Made by a program: the position numbers and the translations under genes. A stretch of DNA of 21,356 nucleotides. It comes from DATKZB01 sp035528235 (lineage in GTDB: Bacteria; Planctomycetota; Phycisphaerae; FEN-1346). Below are positions 7,344 through 16,071 of this stretch, one piece after another. The stretch covers positions 1-21,356 of the forward strand of contig DATKZB010000357.1 in assembly GCA_035528235.1 (NCBI GenBank), read 5' to 3'. A model generated the notes under the pieces. That model was not told where the DNA came from, did not search any database, and worked only from the letters and a program-made list of their open reading frames with translations. The first letter of the stretch is position 1, and every line of letters begins with the position of its first letter.

Positions 7344-10300
7344 CCGGCATCGGCCGCGGGCGGCGGTGCGGGGGGTGGTGCCGGTGGCTTCGGCGGTTCC
7401 GTCTTCGGCGCCGGCGCGGGCGGCGGTTTCGGTGTCGGCGGTTTTGGCGCCGGCGCGGGGGCCGCCGGAGGCTTGGCGGCCGGGGCGCCGGACGCCTCGA
7501 CGTCCTCGCTCAGTTGCCGGTAGTACGCGTCGATGAGCGGCTGGTACGCCTCGGGCCCGCGTTCCTGCATGCCTTCGACGAGCGGTTGGCGGAGCTTCGG
7601 CGGCAGGCGATAGAACGTGGCGCCCTGGTCGGCGGCACCGTCCACGTCGCCGAGGTCCACGTTCAGGACCATCCCCGGCCGGGCGAGCCGGGTCCGCCCC
7701 TGCGGATCGGCCGGCAGCGACGACCACATCAGGGGGCTTTGGCTGCCCGCCCGCATCATCGCGGCCTGCATGGCGGCGCTCGAGAGCATGGCCGTCATCT
7801 GCTGCATGGCCCGCGACCCGAGTGTCTGCTGGAGTTGCTGCATGGCCTCGGCCGACATGGGCATGCCGGAGATCTGCTGCATCGGCCCGCCCAGTTGGCT
7901 CATGGCCTGGTCCAGTTGCGACATGACCTGGCTGAGTTGGTCCTGGGTGCCGGCCATGCGGTTGCTGTTGGCCGTCAGGGCCTGGACCAGTTGGTCCTGG
8001 TGCTGCATGAGCATCTGGCGCGGGGTGTACCCGCCGCGGGCCAGGCGCGGGTCGGGCCGATCGGTGGGCCGGCTGCGGCCGTCGAACCGGTCGTTGGCCT
8101 CGAGGGTGAAGGGGGTGAGTGGGACGTCGACGGGCCGGTCCCACCAGGGCTGGTCGCCCACGGCTTCGAGGTCTTCGAGGTGCCGGCGGATGGCGTCGAG
8201 GTCGGGCCCTTGCGATTCGCCCGGGGTGTCTTCCTCGGGGGTGTCGGCCTCCAGGGGCTGGGCCTGTTCGCGCCGGCCGGGCGGAATCCAGGGAGGCGGC
8301 GGCAGGATGTCGCGGTCCTGCTGCATCCGGGCGAGGCGGTCGCGGAGGAGTTGCTGGGCGCGGCGGACGAGTTCGAGGGCCTCCGGGTCGAGTTCCTGCT
8401 GCTTGGCGGAGAGGGTGTCGAGGGCGTCGGGGCCGGCCGATTCGGCCTCCTGGCGGAGACCGGCCACCTGGAGGCGCATCTCGCGGAGTTGCTGCTGCTG
8501 GGTCTGGAGGAAATCGCGCAGGCCGCCCATCTGGTGCATCATCTGCTGGCCACGCAGTTGGGCCATGAGGGCGGCGTACTGTTCGTGAGCGGCGGTGGGC
8601 GAGTCGGCCAGGGTCTCGCGCGCGGCCAGGAGTTGCTCGAACTGGCGCTGGAGGTCGGCCAACTCGTTCTGCTGGTCGGCGGTCAGTTTCTGGAGGGCCG
8701 CGAGGCGGGCGAGGACGTCTTCGTCGACCCGGCCGCCCTCGAAGGGCGGGGGCAGCATATCGGCCAGTTGGCGGGCCCGCTCGGCCATGGCGCGGAGGGC
8801 CTCGGCCTCGACCGGCAACTGGTAGAACGACTGGTCGGCCTCGCCGGCGGCCTTCTCGAAACCCAGCGACAGGGCGAGGACCTTCTGGCGCTGCTCCTGG
8901 GTCTGCCGGTGAAGTTCGAGGAGGCGGTCGCGTTGCCGGTCGGTCATCGCCTCGTTCCAGCGGTCGAGGACCTTGCGAATCTGCTCGGAGGTCAACGGCG
9001 CCCCGAACGGCGTGAGGAGGACGGCGGCGCCCGCCTCGTCGCGCCGGACCTCGATGCCCTTGAGGCCGTCGCCGAGGACCCGGCGGGCGGTGACTCCGAG
9101 GCCGTCGAGGGCGTCGATCATCTCGCCGATGCCGTCGAGCAGGCCGCTCGTGGCGAGGCCCGCGGCCACCGGGCCGTCGGCGTTGTCGCCCTTGGGCTCG
9201 GCCAGGCCGAGGCGATACGGTTCGCTGGCCACCTGCTGGCCCTTGCGGTCGCGCGCCAGCAGGCGATAGTAGACCGACTGGCCGGGCCCCAGCTTCAGCG
9301 CCCGGGTGTCGAGGGCGGCCATGACCAGGCGATTGGTCTCGGGCTTGTCGTACGTGGCCAGGACGCGGCCTTCCTCGAAGGCGTCGGCCCGCGGGGCCAC
9401 CTGGATGGAGACGTCGGCCACGCCGTAATCGTCGAAGACGCGGACCATGAGCGGCACGGGCTGCGGGTCGGGCACCGTCAGGCTCTTGCCGGGCCGCTCG
9501 ACCAGGACGGTGGGCGGCTGGTCTTTCGTGGCCACCACGGGGATGGCCTTCATCGCGGCGCTCGGGTGACCGAGGCTGTTGCGGAACTCGACCGTCAGGT
9601 GCCGGTCGGCCTCGACGGGGACGCGGGCCACCCATAGGCCGCTGGCGGCGTCGCGGGTCATGGGCAGGTCGGCCACGCGCTTCAGCTGCGTCTGCGGGCG
9701 CGACTGCGTGACGTACCGCACCGATCCGGCGCGGTCGAACGTGACGACGCCCCGGTCGATTTCGAACGCCATGCCGTCCAGGTCGACCGGGCCGGGCGGT
9801 TTGGCGCCAAGGACCTTCTCGATGGGCACCTCCAGCCGCTGCCACGCGCCGGCCTCGGGCAGGTGACCTATGTACCGGAGGCCCTTCTTCTCGGCGTCGG
9901 CGAGCGGCGCGCCGGGCGAGTCCCAGGCCAGCGGGTGGGTCGTGCCGCCGGCCGTCACGCGGACGGTGAGGCGGCCGGGGGGGTCCTTCGGGTCGATGCG
10001 GACGTAGAAGAACAGCGACTCGCCCGGCGCGACGGCCAGGCGGCTGAGCCGCGTGGTGAAGCCGTACGGCCGGCGATCCCACCCGAACGTGTGGGCCCGG
10101 CTGCCGCCGTAGACGGGGTCGTTGACCCACCGCCAGGTGCCGGAGCGCTCGGCGTCGGGGGGCACCTCGTCGTCGAACCAGATCGTCTCGCGGCTTTCGG
10201 TCTGGTCGGTCTCCTGCACGGCCGCCTCGAAGAGGTGGACGGTGCCGTCGGCCACGTCGCCGGTGACGGTCGCTTCCAGGCGGATGGCCGATCCGACGGG

Positions 10301-11254
10301 CGCGCTAATCTGGTCGGCGTGCTCGTCCACGGGCCGCGGTTCGGGCAGGCCCATGTACGCGGGCAGGTGGACCTCGGCGGCGAGGCGCTCGACGATGGGC
10401 CGGCGGACCATCGTGATGCGCCTCGATTCGGTCCACGTCCCGCCGCCCAGCACGTGGTACTCGTAGGAGTTGTTGACGGCGCTCAGGGTGAAGTCGAACG
10501 TGCCATCGTCCTGGCGGCGCATCGGATAGTTGATCCAGTCGCCGTCGTCCGGCCGCATGCGAAGCGTCAGACCGTCCACCCGGCCGCCTTCCACCGTGGC
10601 CCACAGGCGCAGGGGTTGACCGTGCAGGACGGACGTGTCGCCCGGGTGCACCTGGAGGCGGACCGACGTGACGGGCGGAATGGGCCGCGTGGGCATCAGC
10701 ACCCGGCGTACCGCGGCCGACATCCGCGCATCGAGCGCCAGCCCCATCGCCATGGCGACGACGACCGCCAGCGCGGCCACGAGCACGGCCCGGAGCACCG
10801 GCTTGGGCTGGGCGACCTGGTCGAGACGGTAATCGGCCATGCGCTGGGCGGTCTGCTCGATGAGGCGTTCCACGAAGGGGCCGCTGCGCTCGGTCGTCTT
10901 GGCGGTGCCGCGGCGCAGGTCGAGCACGGACACCAGGCGGTTGTACATGCCGCCCAGGGCCCGTTCCATGCGAAACGCAACGGTCTCCAGGCGCATCGGG
11001 CGGACGGCCGGCCAGACCATGACCGCCGCCACACCGCCGAGCGCCAGCAACCAGAGGACGGCCCACGCCACGACGCGCAGCGCCACGGGCATCGGCACGA
11101 GCATGTCGAAACCGGCCGCCAGGGTCAGCCAGCCCACCGCGGCGACGACCACCAGGGCGAACCCCGCCAGGACGGCGTTGCGGCGGAGGCGGCGGCGGGT
11201 CCGGGCGACCTCGAGTTCGAGGCGGTCGGATTGTTCGCGCACGGTCGGGTTCAT
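7322..11254 (-). CDS. Large DUF4175-like membrane protein with Q/M-rich and proline-rich tail
   Basis: A 1310-residue product. Three membrane helices lie at about 28-48, 57-80 and 152-174. Ig-like sheets follow (about 195-285 and 290-345). An inserted jelly-roll-like segment (about 385-515) includes LPEAGAWQRLEVP and FEIDRGVVTFDRAG. Another beta segment spans about 575-690. A long helical, probably coiled-coil region covers about 755-980 and is rich in Gln, Leu and Arg. A Gln/Met-rich stretch (about 1080-1170) precedes the segment FYRLPPKLRQPLVEGMQERG at 1214-1233, which continues to QLSE at 1250, and then a Pro/Ala/Lys tail (about 1255-1310). The overall layout recalls DUF4175 proteins; no enzymatic motif is seen. 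The start at 11254 overlaps the upstream TGA by ATGA, although the ribosome site there is weak, so translation is probably coupled. It may be an envelope scaffold that contacts the MoxR/vWA partners. Confidence 0.88.
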   Translation of the reverse strand: MNPTVREQSDRLELEVARTRRRLRRNAVLAGFALVVVAAVGWLTLAAGFDMLVPMPVALRVVAWAVLWLLALGGVAAVMVWPAVRPMRLETVAFRMERALGGMYNRLVSVLDLRRGTAKTTERSGPFVERLIEQTAQRMADYRLDQVAQPKPVLRAVLVAALAVVVAMAMGLALDARMSAAVRRVLMPTRPIPPVTSVRLQVHPGDTSVLHGQPLRLWATVEGGRVDGLTLRMRPDDGDWINYPMRRQDDGTFDFTLSAVNNSYEYHVLGGGTWTESRRITMVRRPIVERLAAEVHLPAYMGLPEPRPVDEHADQISAPVGSAIRLEATVTGDVADGTVHLFEAAVQETDQTESRETIWFDDEVPPDAERSGTWRWVNDPVYGGSRAHTFGWDRRPYGFTTRLSRLAVAPGESLFFYVRIDPKDPPGRLTVRVTAGGTTHPLAWDSPGAPLADAEKKGLRYIGHLPEAGAWQRLEVPIEKVLGAKPPGPVDLDGMAFEIDRGVVTFDRAGSVRYVTQSRPQTQLKRVADLPMTRDAASGLWVARVPVEADRHLTVEFRNSLGHPSAAMKAIPVVATKDQPPTVLVERPGKSLTVPDPQPVPLMVRVFDDYGVADVSIQVAPRADAFEEGRVLATYDKPETNRLVMAALDTRALKLGPGQSVYYRLLARDRKGQQVASEPYRLGLAEPKGDNADGPVAAGLATSGLLDGIGEMIDALDGLGVTARRVLGDGLKGIEVRRDEAGAAVLLTPFGAPLTSEQIRKVLDRWNEAMTDRQRDRLLELHRQTQEQRQKVLALSLGFEKAAGEADQSFYQLPVEAEALRAMAERARQLADMLPPPFEGGRVDEDVLARLAALQKLTADQQNELADLQRQFEQLLAARETLADSPTAAHEQYAALMAQLRGQQMMHQMGGLRDFLQTQQQQLREMRLQVAGLRQEAESAGPDALDTLSAKQQELDPEALELVRRAQQLLRDRLARMQQDRDILPPPPWIPPGRREQAQPLEADTPEEDTPGESQGPDLDAIRRHLEDLEAVGDQPWWDRPVDVPLTPFTLEANDRFDGRSRPTDRPDPRLARGGYTPRQMLMQHQDQLVQALTANSNRMAGTQDQLSQVMSQLDQAMSQLGGPMQQISGMPMSAEAMQQLQQTLGSRAMQQMTAMLSSAAMQAAMMRAGSQSPLMWSSLPADPQGRTRLARPGMVLNVDLGDVDGAADQGATFYRLPPKLRQPLVEGMQERGPEAYQPLIDAYYRQLSEDVEASGAPAAKPPAAPAPAPKPPTPKPPPAPAPKTEPPKPPAPPPAPPPAADAGGGKAAP
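7325..7492 (-). repeat. Low-complexity Pro/Ala/Lys-coding tract
   Basis: These bases encode the last 56 residues of the DUF4175-like protein, dominated by PAP, KPP and PPA units with a glycine-rich end. On DNA it appears as runs of GGCGGT and GGCGCC. Such tails often act as flexible cell-wall-spanning linkers. The tract is prone to length change and to assembly errors. Confidence 0.75.
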
Positions 11255-13593
11255 CGTTTTCCCGCGGTCTTGGAGTCCCGGGCCAGGTCCAGGGCCCGGC
11301 CGATTGAGACGACCCACCGCCGGGCGCGCTGGGTCGCCGTCAGGGGCAGGTCGGCCCCCCCGACCGGCCGACGCTGCGGGCGGAAGGTGGCCATCAGAAA
11401 CTCGACGCCCATGACCAGGAACGTCGCCCAGATGAGCGTCCGCCAGATCTCGCGTTTGTGCGTCAACTGGTCGGTCAGGATGGGGTCGCGCGGCGACCCC
11501 TGGACGTAGGTCAGCGACGCGGCCTGGGGCAGCAGGGCGCGGATCTCGCGTTCGCCCAGGGCCGTGAAGTCGGCCTGTTCGTCGGCCAGGTTGACGGCGA
11601 AACCCAGGTCCACGCGTTCGGGCGCGCCTTTGGCGCGCGGCAGGACCTCGAACCGGTAGTAGCCCTTTCGGCGGGTGTCGACCATGGCGCCGACGAGGTG
11701 CCGCCCGGACCGCTGCAACTCGACCGGGTGCGGCTTGCCCGCCGGGTCCATCACCTCGGCCTGCGCGCGGGGCCACTGGTCGGTCATCCGAATGGTGGCC
11801 GGCTGGCCGGGCGCCACGGCCCCGGGGGCCATCGCATTGGAGGGTCTCTGAAGGTAGGCCACGCCGCGGAGCAGGATGGGGACGAACTCGGGTTTCAGGG
11901 GGAAGTTCGACCAGTCGGGTGTGGCGGCGAAACCCGCCACGAGCATCCGCCCCTCGCCGATGGCCGTCTCGACGAGGACGGGCGTCCGGTCGGCCAGGCG
12001 CATCAGCACGCTCGTTGCCGGCGCGGAGACGGCCGGCGCGTCGCCCTCGCCCTGCCCCGCGGCGGCAGGCGCCTTGGGCGCGGGCAACCCCAGGGGGAAG
12101 TACCGGTACAGCCGGACCGTGGCGAAGTAGTCCACGTCGTCGGAGGCGAACGCGCTCAGAACCGGATGGGTGAGGTCCAGCCCCACGACGGGCTTGAAGG
12201 CCGACTCGTCCTGGACGTCGCCGGTGGGCGCGGCCAGCGTGACGGATGCGGGGGCCGCCTGGCCGTCGGCGAAGAGGTGCTTGGCGTAGTCGTCGGGGTT
12301 GACGTGCGGGCCGAGCAGGACGAAGACGCCCCCGCCGGCCTCGACGTACCGCCGGATCATCCGGCCGCGCGCCGCATCCAGAGGGACGTCGGCCAGCACG
12401 ATCGCGTCGGCGGCGGCGACCATGGCGTCGGTCAACTGGGCGTGCCCCACGGCGGTGACGTCGAGGGCCTCGGCCAACCGTTTCTCCTCGGTCGCCACGC
12501 CCGACCGCGCCCGGCGGGGCGACGCCAGGGCCGCCTTCAGGTACAGGTCGGGCCGCTCCTCGCTGGTGGCGCCCGGCGGGCCGGTGACGACCAGCACGCT
12601 CAGCTTCTCGGCCACGTTGAGGCAGAACAGGAAGGTGTCGTCGTCGGGAAACGCGTCGGCGGGCACCTCGAAGCGTCCGCGGATCATGCCGGCGTGTCGC
12701 GGCGTGATGCTCAGCGACCGCGTTACGCGCTGGCCCGGCTGAAGCGACACGTTGACCTGGCTGACGAGTTCATCGTCCAGGAGGACCGACAGGACGGTGT
12801 CGGTGGCCTCGCGGGCCGAACTGTTGACGAGGGTGGCCCGCAGGAGCACGGGCAGGCCCTTGACGGCGCGGTCGGTGTACGGGGCATCGCCGACGACGGC
12901 GACGTTGGCGACGGGTTCGGCCGGCCCCAGGTTCATGACGACCACGGGCGTGTGGGCATCGAGTTTCTCGAGGACCGCGTGGTCGGCCAGGTCGGCCCAG
13001 GTGCGTCTCATGCCGTCGCTCAGCAGGTAGATGACGCGTGCGCCGTGGGGCGCCGCGGCGAAGACCTCTTCGAGGGCCGCGGGCAGGTCGGCCCCGCCGG
13101 CGTCGGTGGTCACCTCGCCCAGGAGTTGGACGATGCGGTCGGCGCGGCCGGCGAAACCTTCGGCGAGGACCTCGGGCCGGCTGCCGGCACGGATGACCTT
13201 GACGTGGTCCTCGGACCCGAGCAGGCCGACGATGGTCTCGGCGGCGGCCCGGGCCCGTTCCAGGCTGGTCGTCCCGCCGCTCCGCAGGGCCATGGACGGC
13301 GAGGCGTCGAGGACGATGGCCACGTCGCGCCCCGTGCCGCCGCCGCCCAGAAACGCGAACCGCTGGACCACCGGACGGGCCAGCGTCAGAATAATCAGGG
13401 CGACAAACCCGAACCGCAGCAGCATGACCAGAAATTCCAGCAACCGCAGACGGCGACGCTGCTGCACGTAACTGTCCATCAGGAACCGGAACGTGCTCAG
13501 CTCGATCGTGTGCAGCCGGTGCCGCGTCAGCAGGTGCAGCAGAATCGGCACGAGGGCCAGTGGCAGGAACAGGAGCAGTAACGGATTAACCAT
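11251..13593 (-). CDS. BatA-type membrane protein with vWA domain
   Basis: This 780-residue product starts with the BatA (aerotolerance regulator N-terminal) signature: NPLLLLFLPLALVPILLHLL as helix 1 (about 3-22), and a second helix at about 52-72. The vWA domain (about 88-225) has D96, S98 and S100 in LDASPSM and D193 in LLSDG, but the usual MIDAS threonine is not evident (GGADLPAAL at 166-174). A CARDB/Ig-like segment spans about 240-325. An amidotransferase-like region (about 330-450) contains AIVLADVPLD and YVEAGGGVFVLLG. A further beta segment and a C-terminal membrane helix (about 726-745) follow. The start is the ATG at 13593, 18 bases after the DUF58 stop, with only a weak upstream ribosome site. 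It is placed directly after MoxR and DUF58, as in Bacteroides-type bat clusters. The role there (aerotolerance) should not be assumed here. Confidence 0.92.
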   Translation of the reverse strand: MVNPLLLLFLPLALVPILLHLLTRHRLHTIELSTFRFLMDSYVQQRRRLRLLEFLVMLLRFGFVALIILTLARPVVQRFAFLGGGGTGRDVAIVLDASPSMALRSGGTTSLERARAAAETIVGLLGSEDHVKVIRAGSRPEVLAEGFAGRADRIVQLLGEVTTDAGGADLPAALEEVFAAAPHGARVIYLLSDGMRRTWADLADHAVLEKLDAHTPVVVMNLGPAEPVANVAVVGDAPYTDRAVKGLPVLLRATLVNSSAREATDTVLSVLLDDELVSQVNVSLQPGQRVTRSLSITPRHAGMIRGRFEVPADAFPDDDTFLFCLNVAEKLSVLVVTGPPGATSEERPDLYLKAALASPRRARSGVATEEKRLAEALDVTAVGHAQLTDAMVAAADAIVLADVPLDAARGRMIRRYVEAGGGVFVLLGPHVNPDDYAKHLFADGQAAPASVTLAAPTGDVQDESAFKPVVGLDLTHPVLSAFASDDVDYFATVRLYRYFPLGLPAPKAPAAAGQGEGDAPAVSAPATSVLMRLADRTPVLVETAIGEGRMLVAGFAATPDWSNFPLKPEFVPILLRGVAYLQRPSNAMAPGAVAPGQPATIRMTDQWPRAQAEVMDPAGKPHPVELQRSGRHLVGAMVDTRRKGYYRFEVLPRAKGAPERVDLGFAVNLADEQADFTALGEREIRALLPQAASLTYVQGSPRDPILTDQLTHKREIWRTLIWATFLVMGVEFLMATFRPQRRPVGGADLPLTATQRARRWVVSIGRALDLARDSKTAGKR

Positions 13594-13611
13594 GCCAGGG
13601 CCCCGCGTGCA

Positions 13612-14505
13612 TCAGGTCAGCCGGCCGCGCCGCTCAAGGTAGGCCCCGAGCATCCGGTCCCACGGCGTATCGGTGGTAGCCAGTTCGTAGGTGACGTCGC
13701 GTTCGAAGCACCGGCGTTTGACCTCCCCCAGGAACGCCTCCAGGCGCTCCAGGTACCGCCGGCGGACGCTGTCGGGGTTGGCGACGATCATGCCCACGCC
13801 TTCCATGTCCTTAAAGCGCGCCAGGCGCTCGTACGGGAAACTGAGTTCGTGCGGGTCCATGACGTGGAAGACGATGACCTCGTGCTGGCGGTAGCGGAAA
13901 TGGCTCAGGGCGTCGAACAGGGCGGGCGGGTCGTCGAGCAGGTCGCTGATGAGGATGATGAGGCCGCGACGCTTCAGCCGGCTCGCCAGTTCATGCATGA
14001 CGGGGCCCATGCGGCTCTCGGCGTGGCCCTGGGCCGTCTCGAGCATGTCGACCATGAGGCGGAAGTGGCTGGCCGTCGAGCGGGCCGGCAGGTACTGCCG
14101 CAACCGGTTGTCGAACATCGCCAGCCCCACCGCGTCGTTCTGGCGCAGCATCAGGTACCCCAGCGCCGCCGCCAGGTGGGCCCCGTAGACCAGTTTGGTC
14201 ATGCGGTTGTCGGCGCCGAACTCCATGCTGCGCGAGACGTCGAGCAGGATGGTGCACCGCAGGTTGGTCTGGTCCTCGAAGAGTTTGACGTAATACTTGT
14301 CGGTCTTGGCGAGGAGTTTCCAGTCGAGGGACCGGAGTTCGTCGCCCATGGAGTACGGACGGTGGTCGGCGTATTCGACGCTCGACCCGTGGTAAGGGCT
14401 GGGGTGGCGGCCGGACAGGAACCCCTCGACGGCGTCGCGAGCGACCAACTCGAGGCGCAGGATCCGCGCCAGTCCCTTCGGATCGATGAAATCGCTTTTG
14501 GCCAT
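13612..14505 (-). CDS. DUF58 protein (cytoplasmic vWA-like)
   Basis: This 297-residue product has the DUF58 hallmark at residues 40-63, GSSVEYADHRPYSMGDE followed by LRSLDWK. A vWA-like domain follows, with D89, S91 and S93 in LLDVSRSM and D188 in LISDLLDD. No signal peptide or membrane helix is present, so it should be cytoplasmic. DUF58 proteins are almost always encoded beside MoxR ATPases and are thought to be their adaptor or substrate-binding partners. It lies 46 bases after the MoxR gene and 18 bases before the BatA-type gene. The length is typical of the family. The ATG at 14505 has only a weak purine stretch upstream, but it fits the conserved N-terminus (FIDPKGLARILRLEL). Confidence 0.95.
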   Translation of the reverse strand: MAKSDFIDPKGLARILRLELVARDAVEGFLSGRHPSPYHGSSVEYADHRPYSMGDELRSLDWKLLAKTDKYYVKLFEDQTNLRCTILLDVSRSMEFGADNRMTKLVYGAHLAAALGYLMLRQNDAVGLAMFDNRLRQYLPARSTASHFRLMVDMLETAQGHAESRMGPVMHELASRLKRRGLIILISDLLDDPPALFDALSHFRYRQHEVIVFHVMDPHELSFPYERLARFKDMEGVGMIVANPDSVRRRYLERLEAFLGEVKRRCFERDVTYELATTDTPWDRMLGAYLERRGRLT

Positions 14506-14551
14506 CGTAACCCGACCGGCTCTTGGCGCTCCCGACCCCCACGGCGGGCCG

Positions 14552-15580
14552 TCACACCGCTTCGGGGATTTCTTCGAGCAGTTTCTCGATGAGGTCGTCG
14601 GTGCTGACGTTTTCGCTCTCGGCCGTGAAGTTGGTCACCAGGCGGTGGCGAAGCGCCGGCTTGGCGACGAAGCGGATGTCGTCGATGGCCACGTGCGGCC
14701 GTCCGTCGAGCAGGGCCTTGGCCTTGCCGCCCAGCAGCAGCGCCTGGCAGGCGCGCGGCCCGGCGCCCCAGGTCACGTAGTTGCCGACGAAGTCGGGGCT
14801 GCCCTCGGCGTGAGGCCGCGTGGCCCGCACCAGCCGCACGGCGTACGACGCCACCGGCCGCGCCACGATGACGTCGCGCACGACCTCCTGCATCCGCAGG
14901 ATGTCGGCGTGCTCGAGGACGGCCTCGAGTTTTTCCGGCCGCCGGCTCGTCGTCGTCTGGGCGATGTCGATCTCCTCGTCGAGCGACGGGTAATCGACCT
15001 TGATCTTGAAGAGGAACCGGTCCAGCGCCGCCTCGGGCAGCGGGTACGTGCCCTCCGACTCGATGGGGTTCTGCGTGCCCAGCACGAAGAACGGCATGTC
15101 GAGTTGATGGTGGACGCCGGCCACCGTGACGTGGAACTCCTGCATGGCCTGGAGCAGCGCGGCCTGGGTCTTGGGGGGCGTCCGGTTGATTTCGTCGGCC
15201 AGGACCATGTTGGCGAAGATCGGGCCACGCACGAACCGCATGACCCGCTTGCCCGTCGCCTGGTCCTCCTCCAGAATCTCGGTGCCCGTGATGTCGGACG
15301 GCATGAGGTCGGGCGTGAACTGGATGCGGCCGAACTCCAGCGACAGCAGTTGCGAGAGGCTCGATATCATGAGCGTCTTGGCCAGCCCCGGGACGCCCTC
15401 CAGGATGCAATGGCCCTGGCAGAAGAGCCCCATGAGCATCAGTTCCATGACGTCCCGCTGGCCGATGATGACCCGGCCCATCTGGGTCAGCATCTGCCGA
15501 TACGCCTCGGTCACCTGGCGCGCGGTCTCCAGGACCGCCTGGCTGGGCTTCTCGGTCACGGGGCCTGCCGACACGTCCAT
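14552..15580 (-). CDS. MoxR-family AAA+ ATPase heading the operon
   Basis: This is a full-length 342-residue cytoplasmic AAA+ ATPase. Walker A GVPGLAKT is at 62-69, Walker B MVLADEINR at 125-133 (D129, E130), sensor-1 GTQNP at 168-172, and the LDRF arginine-finger region at 186-189. The C-terminal lid (about 270-342) is intact, with WGAGPRACQALLLGGKAKAL and the RHRLVTNF motif. The frame is open upstream to 15700, but the ATG at 15580 has AAGGAG 7 bases before it and yields a normal MoxR N-terminus. It is expected to power remodelling of vWA-containing partners, here the DUF58 and BatA-type products encoded next. The 491-base gap upstream is the presumed regulatory region of the operon. Confidence 0.96.
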   Translation of the reverse strand: MDVSAGPVTEKPSQAVLETARQVTEAYRQMLTQMGRVIIGQRDVMELMLMGLFCQGHCILEGVPGLAKTLMISSLSQLLSLEFGRIQFTPDLMPSDITGTEILEEDQATGKRVMRFVRGPIFANMVLADEINRTPPKTQAALLQAMQEFHVTVAGVHHQLDMPFFVLGTQNPIESEGTYPLPEAALDRFLFKIKVDYPSLDEEIDIAQTTTSRRPEKLEAVLEHADILRMQEVVRDVIVARPVASYAVRLVRATRPHAEGSPDFVGNYVTWGAGPRACQALLLGGKAKALLDGRPHVAIDDIRFVAKPALRHRLVTNFTAESENVSTDDLIEKLLEEIPEAV

Positions 15581-16071
15581 ACCGGGGCTCCTTCTCGCTC
15601 TGGGCCCGTTCCGCCACCCCCCCCTCCGGCGCGCGCGACAGGCCCTACCGCTACAGCAGGTCGGGCCGGCGATGCGCATCAGACCGGAAACGAGTGGCAT
15701 GCACTTCGCTTGAACGCCGCCATCCGCCCCGAGTTACGCCCAAAACCGCCGCTGCCCGGGCCGGTCGCCGCGGGCCTTGCCCCGCGCGGCCAACCCGCCG
15801 GTACCCCCCGCCGTTATACGCTTTAAGAAAACGCCCTTGCCCCGCGACCCCCAAAATGGCCCTTTGGGACGGCCCAAACCCAGTTTTCTACAGCGCCAAG
15901 GCCGATTCGCCCTCGTTGTGGCAAGATAGGCAAGGGGAAACGCGCCGCTTTTGATCGTTTTTTTCGATTTTTGATTCGAACGCGCCGGAATCGGTCGTTT
16001 CGCGCGCCGATTTGAGCGTGAATGGACTGGGCTCAATATATACTAAAGCGTATCGAGACGGGAGGCAGTAG
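15581..16071. promoter_or_regulatory. Presumed regulatory region upstream of the MoxR operon
   Basis: No gene is supported in these 491 bases. Composition shifts from very GC-rich near the MoxR start to AT-rich at about 15890-16060, including a T-tract at 15953-15987 (an A-tract on the coding strand) that could serve as an UP element or bend. Hairpins occur at 15769-15786 (CGCGGG with CCCGCG) and 15863-15878 (TTTGGG with CCCAAA, 4-base loop). TATAAC on the minus strand (15813-15818) is a possible -10, but no good -35 accompanies it. ATACGCTTTA (15816-15825) recurs inverted at 16044-16053. A promoter here is inferred mainly from position. Confidence 0.4.

Noticed and set aside
4896..10130. A single 1744-residue protein starting at 10130 in the frame of the 809-residue vWA protein
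   Set aside because: The upstream 935 codons read out of frame through the DUF4175-like gene and give Arg/Pro/Gly-rich sequence without domains. The ATG at 7325 has a strong ribosome site and an ATGA overlap.
11251..11776. N-terminal extension of the DUF4175-like protein up to 11776
   Set aside because: That stretch overlaps the BatA-type gene in another frame and is low-complexity Arg/Gly/Pro. The ATG at 11254 precedes a good membrane-protein N-terminus and overlaps the upstream stop.
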